From Acidovorax sp. (GTDB lineage Bacteria; Pseudomonadota; Gammaproteobacteria; Burkholderiales; Burkholderiaceae_C): 64,000 nt of DNA. Position 1 is the stretch's first letter. Every line of letters begins with the position of its first letter. Positions 25,655-34,074 of this stretch are shown here, one piece after another. The DNA lies in NCBI RefSeq assembly GCF_027492855.1, contig NZ_JAPUDY010000099.1, positions 1 to 64,000 on the forward strand. Direction: 5' to 3'. A program made the translations under genes and the position numbers. The notes below the pieces were generated by a model, which ran no database searches, was not told the DNA's origin, and worked only from the letters and a program-made list of their open reading frames with translations.

Positions 25655-27742
25655 TCACGCAGGCTGCGCCGCCTTGGACGGGTTGGCCTCTACCTCCACC
25701 AGGCAGTCGTAAAACGTCGGCGCCCGGCCCAGGTCGGTCAGGGCCTGGCTGGTGACCTCGTTCACGTTGGTGCCATCGAGCCCCATCTTGCGCCACCAAA
25801 TGCCCAGGCCGTTGACCACGCCGGGGCGTGCGCGGCGTGAGACGGTGGCGTGGCACAGGTAGCTGCCCCGGCCGTTGAACACGCGCACCACGGCATCGTT
25901 GGCAATGCCGCGCGCTTCGGCGTCGTCGGGGTGGATCTCCAGCACCGGGCGGCCTTCGATGTTGCGCAGGCTTTGTACATTGACGAACGTAGAGTTCAGA
26001 AAGTTGCGCGCAGGCGGCGAGATCATGGCCAGCGGGTAGCGCGCGTCCGAGCCCTGCAGCTCGTGGTTGGGCAGGTGGTCGGGCAGGCCGTCCAGCCCCT
26101 GTGCGGCCAGGCGGGCGCTGTAGAACTCGCACTTTCCACTGGGGGTGGGAAAGCCGCCTTCGGCAAACGGCGCATCGGGCACGGCCAGCGTGGCAAAACC
26201 TTGCGATTCGAGCAGCGCGTAATCCACGCTGCTGCCAAAGGCCTGGCGGCACAGGGCCTCGTCGCTGTCGGCAAAACAGGGATCGGCAAAGCCCATGCGT
26301 GCGGCCAGGTCGCGGAAGATCTGGGCGTTGCTGCGGGCCTGGCCCTGGGGTTGAATGGCCGGGCGGTTCAGCACCACGTCGGTGTGGCCGTAGCTGAGGT
26401 GTACGTCCCAGTGTTCGAGCTGCGTGGTGGCGGGCAGGATGTAGTCGGCGTAGTCGGCCGTGTCGGTCTTGAAATGCTCCAACACCACGGTGAACAGGTC
26501 TTCGCGCGCAAAGCCACGCACCACCTTGCCCGACTCGGGCGCCACGGCCACGGGATTGCTGTTGTAGACCACAACGGCTTCGACCTGGGGGCCGAATTCT
26601 GGCGATGCGCCGCGCAGCAGGTCGTCGCCGATGGTGGACATGTTGATGGTGCGCGGTGTTTTTGTTGGCATCAGTTCGGGCCGCTGCAGCACCCCGCGCT
26701 GCGCCGGGAACTGCCCCGAGCTGGACAACAACACGCCGCCCGCGCGGTGCCGCCAGGCGCCGGTGAGCGCAGGCAGGCAGGCCACGGCACGCACCGCGTT
26801 GCCGCCGCCGCGCACGCGCTGCATGCCGTAGTTCAGGCGGATGGCGGCGGGTTTTGTGGTGCCGTAGTCCTTGGCGAGCTGGCGGATTTGTTCCACGGGC
26901 ACGCCGCAGATTTCGGCTGCGCGCTCGGGCGGCCATTGCAGGGCACGCTCGCGCAGCCGATCCCAGCCCAGCGTGTGGCGGGCGATGTAGTCATGGTCCA
27001 GCCAGTCGTTGGCGATCAGCTCGTGCATCAGCGCCAGGGCCAGGGCGGCATCGGTGCCGGGGCGCAGGGCAATGTGTTCGTGGCATTTGTCGGCCGTTTC
27101 GCTCTTGCGCGGGTCGATGCACACCAGCCGCGCGCCGTTGCGCTTGGCCTGCTGCGCGTAGCGCCAGAAATGCAGGTTGCTGCCGATCGAGTTGCTGCCC
27201 CAGATCAGGATGAGCTGCGCCTCGGCAAAAAACTCCACCTTCATGCCGACCTTGCCGCCCAGGGTCTGTATCAGCGCCTCGGCCCCGGCAGATGCGCAGA
27301 TGGTGCGGTCGAGCTGCGAGGCGCCCAGCTTGTGGAAGAAGCGGCGGTCCATGCTTTCGCCCTGCACCATGCCCATGGTGCCCGCGTAGCTGTAGGGCAG
27401 GATGGCCTCGGGCGCGCGCGCAGCGATGGATTGAAGGCGCTGCGCGATGTCGGCCAGCGCTTCGTCCCAGCTAACCGGGGTGAACTGCCCGCTGCCCTTA
27501 GCGCCCGTGCGCTTGAGCGGGGTGAGCACACGCTCGGGGTGGTAGCTGCGCTCGGTGTATTTGCTCACCTTGGCGCACAGCGCGCCGTCGGTGTGCCGGT
27601 GCTCGGGGTTGCCCTGCACGCGGGTGGCGACGCCGTCCTCCACGGTGGTGAGCAGGGCGCAGGTGTCCGGGCAGTCGTGTGGGCAGGCGCCACGTACCTG
27701 GATGGGGGCAGGTTGGGCCGAAGCGGTGGAAGGCGTGGACAT
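25655..27742 (-). CDS. Molybdopterin-dependent oxidoreductase with N-terminal 4Fe-4S site
   Basis: A 695-residue enzyme of the DMSO-reductase superfamily without a signal peptide, so cytoplasmic. CPHDCPDTC near residue 20 and LCAK near residue 55 supply the 4Fe-4S cysteines. WGSNSIGSNLHFW and later LPATTQLEHWD mark bis-MGD binding, and the C-terminal domain begins near SPPARNFLNSTF. The cysteine in RTICASAG is near the position of the molybdenum ligand, to be confirmed by alignment. No redox partner subunit is adjacent, so the substrate is open. The frame is open 16 codons further upstream, but MSTPSTASAQ is the likelier start. Confidence 0.88.
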   Translation of the reverse strand: MSTPSTASAQPAPIQVRGACPHDCPDTCALLTTVEDGVATRVQGNPEHRHTDGALCAKVSKYTERSYHPERVLTPLKRTGAKGSGQFTPVSWDEALADIAQRLQSIAARAPEAILPYSYAGTMGMVQGESMDRRFFHKLGASQLDRTICASAGAEALIQTLGGKVGMKVEFFAEAQLILIWGSNSIGSNLHFWRYAQQAKRNGARLVCIDPRKSETADKCHEHIALRPGTDAALALALMHELIANDWLDHDYIARHTLGWDRLRERALQWPPERAAEICGVPVEQIRQLAKDYGTTKPAAIRLNYGMQRVRGGGNAVRAVACLPALTGAWRHRAGGVLLSSSGQFPAQRGVLQRPELMPTKTPRTINMSTIGDDLLRGASPEFGPQVEAVVVYNSNPVAVAPESGKVVRGFAREDLFTVVLEHFKTDTADYADYILPATTQLEHWDVHLSYGHTDVVLNRPAIQPQGQARSNAQIFRDLAARMGFADPCFADSDEALCRQAFGSSVDYALLESQGFATLAVPDAPFAEGGFPTPSGKCEFYSARLAAQGLDGLPDHLPNHELQGSDARYPLAMISPPARNFLNSTFVNVQSLRNIEGRPVLEIHPDDAEARGIANDAVVRVFNGRGSYLCHATVSRRARPGVVNGLGIWWRKMGLDGTNVNEVTSQALTDLGRAPTFYDCLVEVEANPSKAAQPA

Positions 27743-27901
27743 GGGTGGAGTGAACGTTAAACTGCCAAAAGGGTTGGAAGCGGCGCGCATGTCTGGACAA
27801 CATCCTCAAGCCGTGCGCATCGTTGGCCCCAGCAGGCTGCTTACCGGCAGCGTCGAGGGGTCAACCTCGTGATGTTTGACAAGAACAGAAGAGATTTCAC
27901 C

Positions 27902-29050
27902 ATGAAGCCAATGACATGGGGGCGCAGGCAGTTTTCTGTGGGCCTGGGCGCGGTGGCGCTGGGTGGTTTCCAGATGGCGCGGGCACAAAGCGACGGCCGC
28001 ATCGTGCTGGGGCAGTCGGCGGCCTTCACGGGGCCTGCGGCCCAGCTCGGGCTGCAGTTCAACCAAGGCGCCAAGCTCTTTTTCGACCAGCTCAACAGCC
28101 TGGGCGGCGTGGGCAAACGCACGGTCGAGATCCGCACCTTGGACGACGGCTACGAACCTGACCGCTGCGCCGAGAACACCCGAAAGCTCATCGAGGACGA
28201 GGTTTTTGCGCTGTTTGGCTACATCGGCACGCCCACCAGCCTGGCTGCGCTGCCGTTGTTCACCAAGGAAAAGGTGCCGTTCTTCGGCCCCTTCACCGGG
28301 GCTGAGGCGTTGCGTCAGCCGTTCAACCGGCTCATCTTTCATGTGCGCGCCTCGTACTACGACGAAACCGCGCTCATCGTGCGCCAGCTCACCAACCTCG
28401 GGCTCAAGAAGATCGCAGTGTTCTACCAAAACGACGCCTATGGCAAGGCGGGGCTCGAAGGGGTGACGCGGGCGCTGGCAGAACTTAAGCTCACTCCGAC
28501 GGCCATGGCCACAGTGGAGCGCAACTCGACGGATGTGGCGGCGGCGGTGGAAAAGCTCGTGCCCGCTGCGCCCGACGCCGTGGTGCAGATCACGGCCTAC
28601 GCCTCGGCGGCGGCGTTTGTGCGCGCGGCACGCGCAGCAGGTTTTGGCGGCACGTTCTACAACGTGTCATTTGTGGGCACACAGGCGCTGGCCGACGAAC
28701 TGGGCAAGGACGGCGCGGGCGTGGTGGTGTCGCAGGTGGTGCCCTCGCCCTATCAGCCTTCGCGCCAGATCACGCGCGAGTTTCTGGAGTCCATCAAGAA
28801 GGGCGGCAGCAAGGTGCAGCCCAACTACTCCAGCATGGAGGGCTATCTGGCCGCGCGTGTGTTCGCGGAGGGCCTGCGCCAGGCGCAGTCCGGCGGCAAG
28901 GTCACGCGTGAGAGTTTCATTGCGGGCACCGAGGCCATTGGCACCCAGGTCATTTCGGGGTTTCCGGTGTCGTTCAGCGCCACCAGCCACGCGGCGTCGA
29001 AGTTTGTGGAGATGTCAATGCTGACAGGAGACGGACGGGTGCGCACTTGA
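27902..29050 (+). CDS. ABC transporter substrate-binding protein, branched-chain amino acid type (1)
   Basis: A 382-residue periplasmic binding protein of the LivJ-like (Peripla_BP_6) family. The N-terminus (RRQFSVGLGAVALGGFQMARAQ) is a signal with an RR pair resembling a Tat motif. The mature domain begins RIVLGQSAAFTGPAAQLG, the family signature. No permease or ATPase genes are adjacent. A paralogue follows after 97 bases in the same direction. The start at 27902 follows AAGAGA; an earlier ATG at 27872 is in frame. Divergent from the molybdopterin oxidoreductase. Ligand unknown. Confidence 0.88.
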   Translation: MKPMTWGRRQFSVGLGAVALGGFQMARAQSDGRIVLGQSAAFTGPAAQLGLQFNQGAKLFFDQLNSLGGVGKRTVEIRTLDDGYEPDRCAENTRKLIEDEVFALFGYIGTPTSLAALPLFTKEKVPFFGPFTGAEALRQPFNRLIFHVRASYYDETALIVRQLTNLGLKKIAVFYQNDAYGKAGLEGVTRALAELKLTPTAMATVERNSTDVAAAVEKLVPAAPDAVVQITAYASAAAFVRAARAAGFGGTFYNVSFVGTQALADELGKDGAGVVVSQVVPSPYQPSRQITREFLESIKKGGSKVQPNYSSMEGYLAARVFAEGLRQAQSGGKVTRESFIAGTEAIGTQVISGFPVSFSATSHAASKFVEMSMLTGDGRVRT

Positions 29051-29147
29051 GACCCTAACGTAGGGCCAATGCGGATGGCGTGCGTTCCGTGCCGCTCCTA
29101 TATTCCCGCGCACTGCGCCATTTCCGGAGCAGACCCCGGAGGCGGCA

Positions 29148-30269
29148 ATGCAATTCACACCCCCTGTTGCTCGTTGGGCGCGCGCGTGCTGCACCGTGCT
29201 GGCGCTGGCAGGCAGTTCCATCGCGCTCGCGCAGGTGCAGGCACCGACGCCGCCCATTGTGCTGGGGCAATCGGTGGCGCTCACGGGCGCTGGTGCGGCG
29301 CTTGCTGTTCCGTTTCAACAGGGTGCCAAGCTTTATTTTGACCGGGTGAATGCCTCCGGCGGAATCGGCGGACGGCGCATCGAATTGCTCACGCTCGATG
29401 ACGCAGGGGCGCCCGAGCCCGCAGTGGCCAACACGCAGAAGCTGCTGGCGCAGAATCCGCTGGCCCTGTTTGGCTACTACGGCTCGCCCCAGGTCACGGC
29501 CAGCTACAAGCTCATCAAAGACGGCGACGTGTTGCTGTTTGCGCCGATGGCGGGCGGTGACGAATTCCGTGGCGCGGTGTACCCCAACGTATTCACGTTG
29601 CGGCCAGGCTACGCCGAAGAATCAGCCGCTGTGATGCGCCATGCCACCACGCTGGGCGCACGCAAGCTGGCGCTGCTGCATGGGGCCGACAGCGAATCCA
29701 TGGCTGCGCTGGAGTCCGCCGAAAACACCCTCAACGGCCTGGGCGCCAACCTGGTTTTCAAGGGCACCATCACCGCGCCCGGAAAGGCGCTGGCCGCCAA
29801 GCCCGAATCCCTGTTGGTGATTGGTGATGCGCGGGCAGCGGGCGCTGCCATCCGCGATGTGCGCGCGCAGGGCTTTCGCGGGCCGGTCTATGGGTTCTCG
29901 AACACGGGAGAAAGCCTTCTTGCGGAGCAATTGGGCACGGCAGGCGCGGGCGTGGTGGTGGTGCGCGGCGTGCCCCGCAGCGACAACGCGCGCATGGCCA
30001 TCGTGCGCGAGCTGCAGGCCGACGCGGCGGCGGGCAAGCTGGGCAAACCCAACGTGTACATGCTGGAGGGCTACATCGCAGCCCAGGTCATGACCGAGGC
30101 GCTGCGCCGCATGGGCAAGGACATCACCCGCGCCCGCCTGCGCAAGACGCTGGAGGGCATGGAAGAGTGGAATCTGGGCGGCTTTCGCGTGCACTTTGCG
30201 GGCGACCGGGTGGCGTCCCGCCTGCTGGAGCTGGGCCTGATCGACGCGCAGGGCCGGGTGCGGGAGTAG
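29148..30269 (+). CDS. ABC transporter substrate-binding protein, branched-chain amino acid type (2)
   Basis: A 373-residue paralogue of the preceding protein. The signal peptide (CCTVLALAGSSIALAQ) ends near residue 29 and is followed by PPIVLGQSVALTGAGAALA. The two proteins share the opening motif, GYIG/GYYG segments and the C-terminal EGYxAAxV helix, pointing to a tandem duplication that has since diverged. The gene ends 18 bases before the convergent argE. No transporter membrane genes are near; it may serve a distant ABC system or a sensor. Confidence 0.88.
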   Translation: MQFTPPVARWARACCTVLALAGSSIALAQVQAPTPPIVLGQSVALTGAGAALAVPFQQGAKLYFDRVNASGGIGGRRIELLTLDDAGAPEPAVANTQKLLAQNPLALFGYYGSPQVTASYKLIKDGDVLLFAPMAGGDEFRGAVYPNVFTLRPGYAEESAAVMRHATTLGARKLALLHGADSESMAALESAENTLNGLGANLVFKGTITAPGKALAAKPESLLVIGDARAAGAAIRDVRAQGFRGPVYGFSNTGESLLAEQLGTAGAGVVVVRGVPRSDNARMAIVRELQADAAAGKLGKPNVYMLEGYIAAQVMTEALRRMGKDITRARLRKTLEGMEEWNLGGFRVHFAGDRVASRLLELGLIDAQGRVRE

Positions 30270-30287
30270 CGGGGCGTCAATAACCCG

Positions 30288-31448
30288 TTAACCCAGGGTG
30301 CGCCTGCGCGCCAGCCCCTGCATGAATGCCTCGCAGCGTGCCAACTGCGCGAGGCTCACATACTCATCAGGCTGGTGTGCCTGCTGGATGCTGCCAGGGC
30401 CACACACCACGGTGGAGATGCCCGCGTTTTTAAATAGCCCCGCCTCGGTGCCAAAGGCCACCAGTGTGGTGCCGGCTTCGCCCGTCAGCTCTTGTGCCAG
30501 GCGCGTCACGGGGTCGTCTTTGTTGCCCAGAAAGCTCGGGATCTCGCAGATGGTCTCGAAGCCAAAACCCGCCGAGGGCGCGATCTTCTTCATCGCTGGC
30601 TCCAGCGACTGCGCGTAGGCCACCACCTCGGCCTGCATTTGCGCGGCGTTGGCCGTGGGCAGGTCGCGGAACTCGTAGCGGAACTCGGCGTCGCGCGGCA
30701 CCACGTTGTCGGCAATGCCGCCGTGGAACTGGCCCACGCTGGTGGTCGAGAACGGAACATCAAAACCTTCGAAGCGGGGCTCTTCACGCTCAAAACCTTC
30801 GCCCATGTCGCGCAGTCGGCCCACCACGCGGGCCGCCATCTCGATGGCATTCACCGAGTGCGGGGTGAGCGAAGAGTGCGCCTCTTTGCCGCGCACGCAG
30901 CACTTATAGCGGTACACGCCTTTGTGCGCGATGGCGGGCACCATGCTGGTGGGTTCGCCCACGATGCAGGCCAGGGGCAAGATGCGCGCGTCGCGCAGGT
31001 CGGCGATCAATTCCTTCACGCCAAAGCAGCCAATCTCTTCCTCGTAGCTGAAGGCGAAGTGGATGGCAAAGGGCGCATCGCTGTTCAAGAACTGTTCGGC
31101 CTGCGACACGGCGATGCCGATGAAGGACTTCATGTCGGCGCTGCCGCGCCCATAGAGCCTGCCGTCTTTCACCAGCGCGCTCAGCGGGTCCATGCTCCAG
31201 TCCTGCCCATCCCAGGGCACGGTGTCGGTGTGACCCGAGAGGATCACGCCAGCGGGCTTGCCTTCGCCCAGCGTGGCGAACAGGTTGGCCTTGGTCTTGT
31301 CGGCGTTGAAGGTGAGGCGGCTTTTTACGCCCAAACGTGCCAGGTGGTCGCGGATGAAGTGGATCAACTCCAGGTTGGAGCGGTCGCTGACGGTGTTCAT
31401 GCGCACCAGGGTTTGCGCAAGTTCGAGGGCGGGGGAGGAGGGTGTCAT
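30288..31448 (-). CDS. argE: Acetylornithine deacetylase (M20 family)
   Basis: A 386-residue zinc metallohydrolase that removes acetate from N-acetylornithine in arginine synthesis. The M20 metal motifs are present: SGHTDTVPWDG near residue 75, GRGSADMKSF near 107 and EEEIGCFG near 142 with the catalytic Glu pair. Length equals typical ArgE (383-390). ATG 31448 gives the canonical N-terminus; the frame is open a further 34 codons upstream without homology. It is divergent from another M20 enzyme. Succinyl-diaminopimelate desuccinylase is the main alternative and less likely. Confidence 0.88.
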   Translation of the reverse strand: MTPSSPALELAQTLVRMNTVSDRSNLELIHFIRDHLARLGVKSRLTFNADKTKANLFATLGEGKPAGVILSGHTDTVPWDGQDWSMDPLSALVKDGRLYGRGSADMKSFIGIAVSQAEQFLNSDAPFAIHFAFSYEEEIGCFGVKELIADLRDARILPLACIVGEPTSMVPAIAHKGVYRYKCCVRGKEAHSSLTPHSVNAIEMAARVVGRLRDMGEGFEREEPRFEGFDVPFSTTSVGQFHGGIADNVVPRDAEFRYEFRDLPTANAAQMQAEVVAYAQSLEPAMKKIAPSAGFGFETICEIPSFLGNKDDPVTRLAQELTGEAGTTLVAFGTEAGLFKNAGISTVVCGPGSIQQAHQPDEYVSLAQLARCEAFMQGLARRRTLG

Positions 31449-31524
31449 GTTGCAGTGCAAATAAACCCCGGTTGGCGTGGGACAGGCCAGCGGGCTAGAC
31501 TGTGAGATCGTAAGGATGCATATC

Positions 31525-32730
31525 ATGAACGTTATCGACTCCATCGTCACCCAGGCGGCCGGTATTGCCGCGGTGCGCCGGGATATTCACGCCCACCCCG
31601 AACTGTGTTTTGAAGAAGTACGCACCGCCGACGTGGTGGCGCAAAAGCTCACCGAATGGGGCATTCCCATCCACCGCGGCCTGGGCAAGACCGGCGTGGT
31701 GGGCATCGTGAAGGGGCGCGACGGCGGCGCCAGCGGCCGTGCCATTGGCCTGCGCGCTGACATCGACGCCCTGCCCATGCAGGAATTCAACACCTTTGCC
31801 CACGCCAGCAAACATGCCGGCAAGATGCACGCCTGTGGCCACGACGGTCACACCGCCATGCTGCTGGCGGCCGCGCAGCACTTTGCCAAGCACCGCAACT
31901 TTGATGGCACCGTGTACCTGATCTTCCAGCCTGCCGAAGAAGGCGGCGGCGGCGCCCGCGTGATGATCGAGGACGGCCTGTTTGAGCAGTTCCCCATGCA
32001 GGCCGTGTTCGGCATGCACAACTGGCCTGGCATGCCCGTGGGCACCTTCGCTGTGAGCCCCGGCCCGGTGATGGCGTCCACCAGCGAGTTCAAGATCACC
32101 ATCCGTGGCAAGGGCGGCCACGCGGCGCTGCCGCACAACAGCATCGACCCGGTGCCGATCGCCTGCCAGATGGTGCAGACCTTCCAGACCATCATCAGCC
32201 GCAACAAGAAGCCCGTGGATGCGGGCGTGATCTCGGTCACCATGGTGCATGCGGGCGAAGCCACCAACGTGGTGCCCGACAGTTGCGAACTGCAGGGCAC
32301 GGTGCGCACCTTCACCGTTGAGGTGCTGGACATGATTGAAAAACGCATGCGCCAGATCGCCGAGCACGCCTGCGCTGCCCACGACGCCACCTGCGAGTTT
32401 GAATTTGTGCGCAACTACCCGCCCACCGTCAACTCGCCTGCAGAGGCCGAGTTTGCCCGCAAAGTCATGGCAGGCATCGTGGGCGAAGACCATGTGGTGG
32501 CGCAAGAGCCCACCATGGGCGCCGAAGACTTTGCCTACATGCTGCAGGCCAAGCCGGGTGCTTACTGCTTCATCGCCAATGGCGACGGCGCGCACCGCGA
32601 GATGGGCCATGGCGGCGGGCCCTGCATGCTGCACAACCCCAGCTACGACTTCAACGACGACCTGATCCCGCTGGGTGCCACCTACTGGGTCAAGCTGGCC
32701 GAAGAGTGGCTGGCTCAGCCAGCGGCCTGA
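31525..32730 (+). CDS. M20 amidohydrolase, hippurate hydrolase type
   Basis: A 401-residue amidohydrolase of the M20D family. It shows DIHAHPELCFEE, the metal motif HACGHDGHTAML near residue 107, FQPAEEGGGGA near 140, and the late MGAEDFAYML with a metal-binding Glu-Asp. Members remove acyl groups from N-acyl amino acids such as hippurate. AAGGA with eight-base spacing supports ATG 31525. It shares a 76-base divergent promoter region with argE; the exact substrate is not defined by sequence. Confidence 0.92.
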   Translation: MNVIDSIVTQAAGIAAVRRDIHAHPELCFEEVRTADVVAQKLTEWGIPIHRGLGKTGVVGIVKGRDGGASGRAIGLRADIDALPMQEFNTFAHASKHAGKMHACGHDGHTAMLLAAAQHFAKHRNFDGTVYLIFQPAEEGGGGARVMIEDGLFEQFPMQAVFGMHNWPGMPVGTFAVSPGPVMASTSEFKITIRGKGGHAALPHNSIDPVPIACQMVQTFQTIISRNKKPVDAGVISVTMVHAGEATNVVPDSCELQGTVRTFTVEVLDMIEKRMRQIAEHACAAHDATCEFEFVRNYPPTVNSPAEAEFARKVMAGIVGEDHVVAQEPTMGAEDFAYMLQAKPGAYCFIANGDGAHREMGHGGGPCMLHNPSYDFNDDLIPLGATYWVKLAEEWLAQPAA

Positions 32731-32867
32731 GCGCGGCTATCCCTTCCGGTGGGCCCGCCAGGGGTGGCCGGATTCTTCTTGCCTATCTGCCGATCTCCGA
32801 TGCATCCTTTGCATCGGGGTCGCTGTTTTTTCTTCATTCTTGATCACCCTTCCAGAAAGCTCTGCCC

Positions 32868-33965
32868 ATGATTGGTATCGCCAACGCCTTCTCGCCCAGT
32901 TATGTCCGCGCACGCACCCAGTTTCTGGAGGCAGCCGCTACCGCAGGTCTGCCCATCGAATCACATGCCCATCCGCTCAAGGGCCGCGATGGTGAAGACC
33001 TGGCCATGGACGTGGTGCGCGACGGCCCGCCGGACGCTGACAAGCTGCTCATCGTGAGCAGCGCCTGCCACGGGGTGGAGGGTTACTGCGGCAGCGGCGT
33101 ACAGGTGTTTGCACTGCACGACAAGGAGTGGCGTGACAAGGCCCACGCGGCGGGCGTGGCCACGCTCTACATCCACGCGCTCAACCCCTACGGCTTTTCG
33201 CATGTGCGCCGCTTCACGCACGAGAACGTGGATTTGAACCGCAACTTCCAGGACTTCAGCAAACCCCTGCCTGTGAATGAGGCCTACCGCGAAGTCCAGC
33301 CCTTGCTGCTGCCCGAGCAATGGCCGCCCGCGGCCGACAACGCCGCTGCCGTGCAGAAGTACATCGCCACCAAAGGCGAAGCCGCGTGGCAGGCCGCCAT
33401 CTCGCAGGGGCAACACGAGTTTCCGCAAGGGCTGTTTTTTGGCGGCACCGAACCCACCTGGAGCAACCGCACGCTGCGCCAGGTGCTGCGCCAGCACGGC
33501 ACGCGCGCCTCGCGTGTTGCCTGGATCGACCTGCACACCGGCCTGGGCCCCAGCGGCCATGGCGAACGCATCTACGCGGGCAACGACGACGATGTGGCGG
33601 TGGTCCGCGCGCGTGCCTGGTGGGACGGTGGCGGCGCCACGCCGGTCACGTCGATCTATGACGGCTCATCCACCTCGGCCTTTCTGACCGGGCTGATGTG
33701 GGCCTCGATCTACGACGAATGCCCGCAGGCCGAATACACCGGCATTGCGATGGAATATGGCACGGTGCCCGTGCTCGAAGTGATGAACGCGATCCGCGCC
33801 GAACAATGGGCGAACCTGCACCCCGAGGCACCCGCCGAGCAGCATGCGCAGATCAAGGCGCAGATGCTCGCGGCCTTCTATACCGACACCGATGCATGGA
33901 AGGGCCAGATCGTGAGCCAGGCGCGGCAGTCGATGTTCCAGGCGGTGGACGGTCTTACGGGCTGA
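32868..33965 (+). CDS. DUF2817 / M14-like metallocarboxypeptidase
   Basis: A 365-residue protein with a zinc carboxypeptidase-like core: SSACHGVEGYCGS near residue 68 (His and Glu ligands), ENVDLNRNF near 123 (Asn-Arg substrate residues), IDLHTGLGPSGHGE near 222 (third His ligand) and AMEYGTVPV near 296 (catalytic Glu). These match the order of M14 peptidases. No signal peptide is visible, so it probably acts in the cytoplasm. It follows the hippurate-type hydrolase by 137 bases, and a joint role in peptide or acyl-amino-acid breakdown is possible. The gap between them shows nothing clear. Confidence 0.85.
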   Translation: MIGIANAFSPSYVRARTQFLEAAATAGLPIESHAHPLKGRDGEDLAMDVVRDGPPDADKLLIVSSACHGVEGYCGSGVQVFALHDKEWRDKAHAAGVATLYIHALNPYGFSHVRRFTHENVDLNRNFQDFSKPLPVNEAYREVQPLLLPEQWPPAADNAAAVQKYIATKGEAAWQAAISQGQHEFPQGLFFGGTEPTWSNRTLRQVLRQHGTRASRVAWIDLHTGLGPSGHGERIYAGNDDDVAVVRARAWWDGGGATPVTSIYDGSSTSAFLTGLMWASIYDECPQAEYTGIAMEYGTVPVLEVMNAIRAEQWANLHPEAPAEQHAQIKAQMLAAFYTDTDAWKGQIVSQARQSMFQAVDGLTG

Positions 33966-34032
33966 TATTGATAGCTAAATATGGTCTGGCGCTTATTCAT
34001 AAAGCGCAAGCAGCTATCAAATATGGAGCATT
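33966..34032 (-). repeat. Dispersed palindromic repeat, copy D
   Basis: Outer arms TTGATAGCT (33968-33976) and AGCTATCAA (34012-34020) are perfect inverted repeats, with an inner TGGCGCTTAT/AAAGCGCA stem. It lies between the convergent peptidase and wax-synthase genes and may terminate both. The 3' flank TATGGAGCATTC recalls GTGAGCATTC beside copy C. Confidence 0.7.
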
Positions 34033-34074
34033 CAGGCTGCGCCACGAAGAGGAGCGCAACAGGAGCCTCCCGCG

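Noticed and set aside
27743..27868. A small gene in the gap between the molybdopterin oxidoreductase and first binding protein
   Set aside because: The open frames there are only upstream extensions of the flanking genes without conserved sequence.
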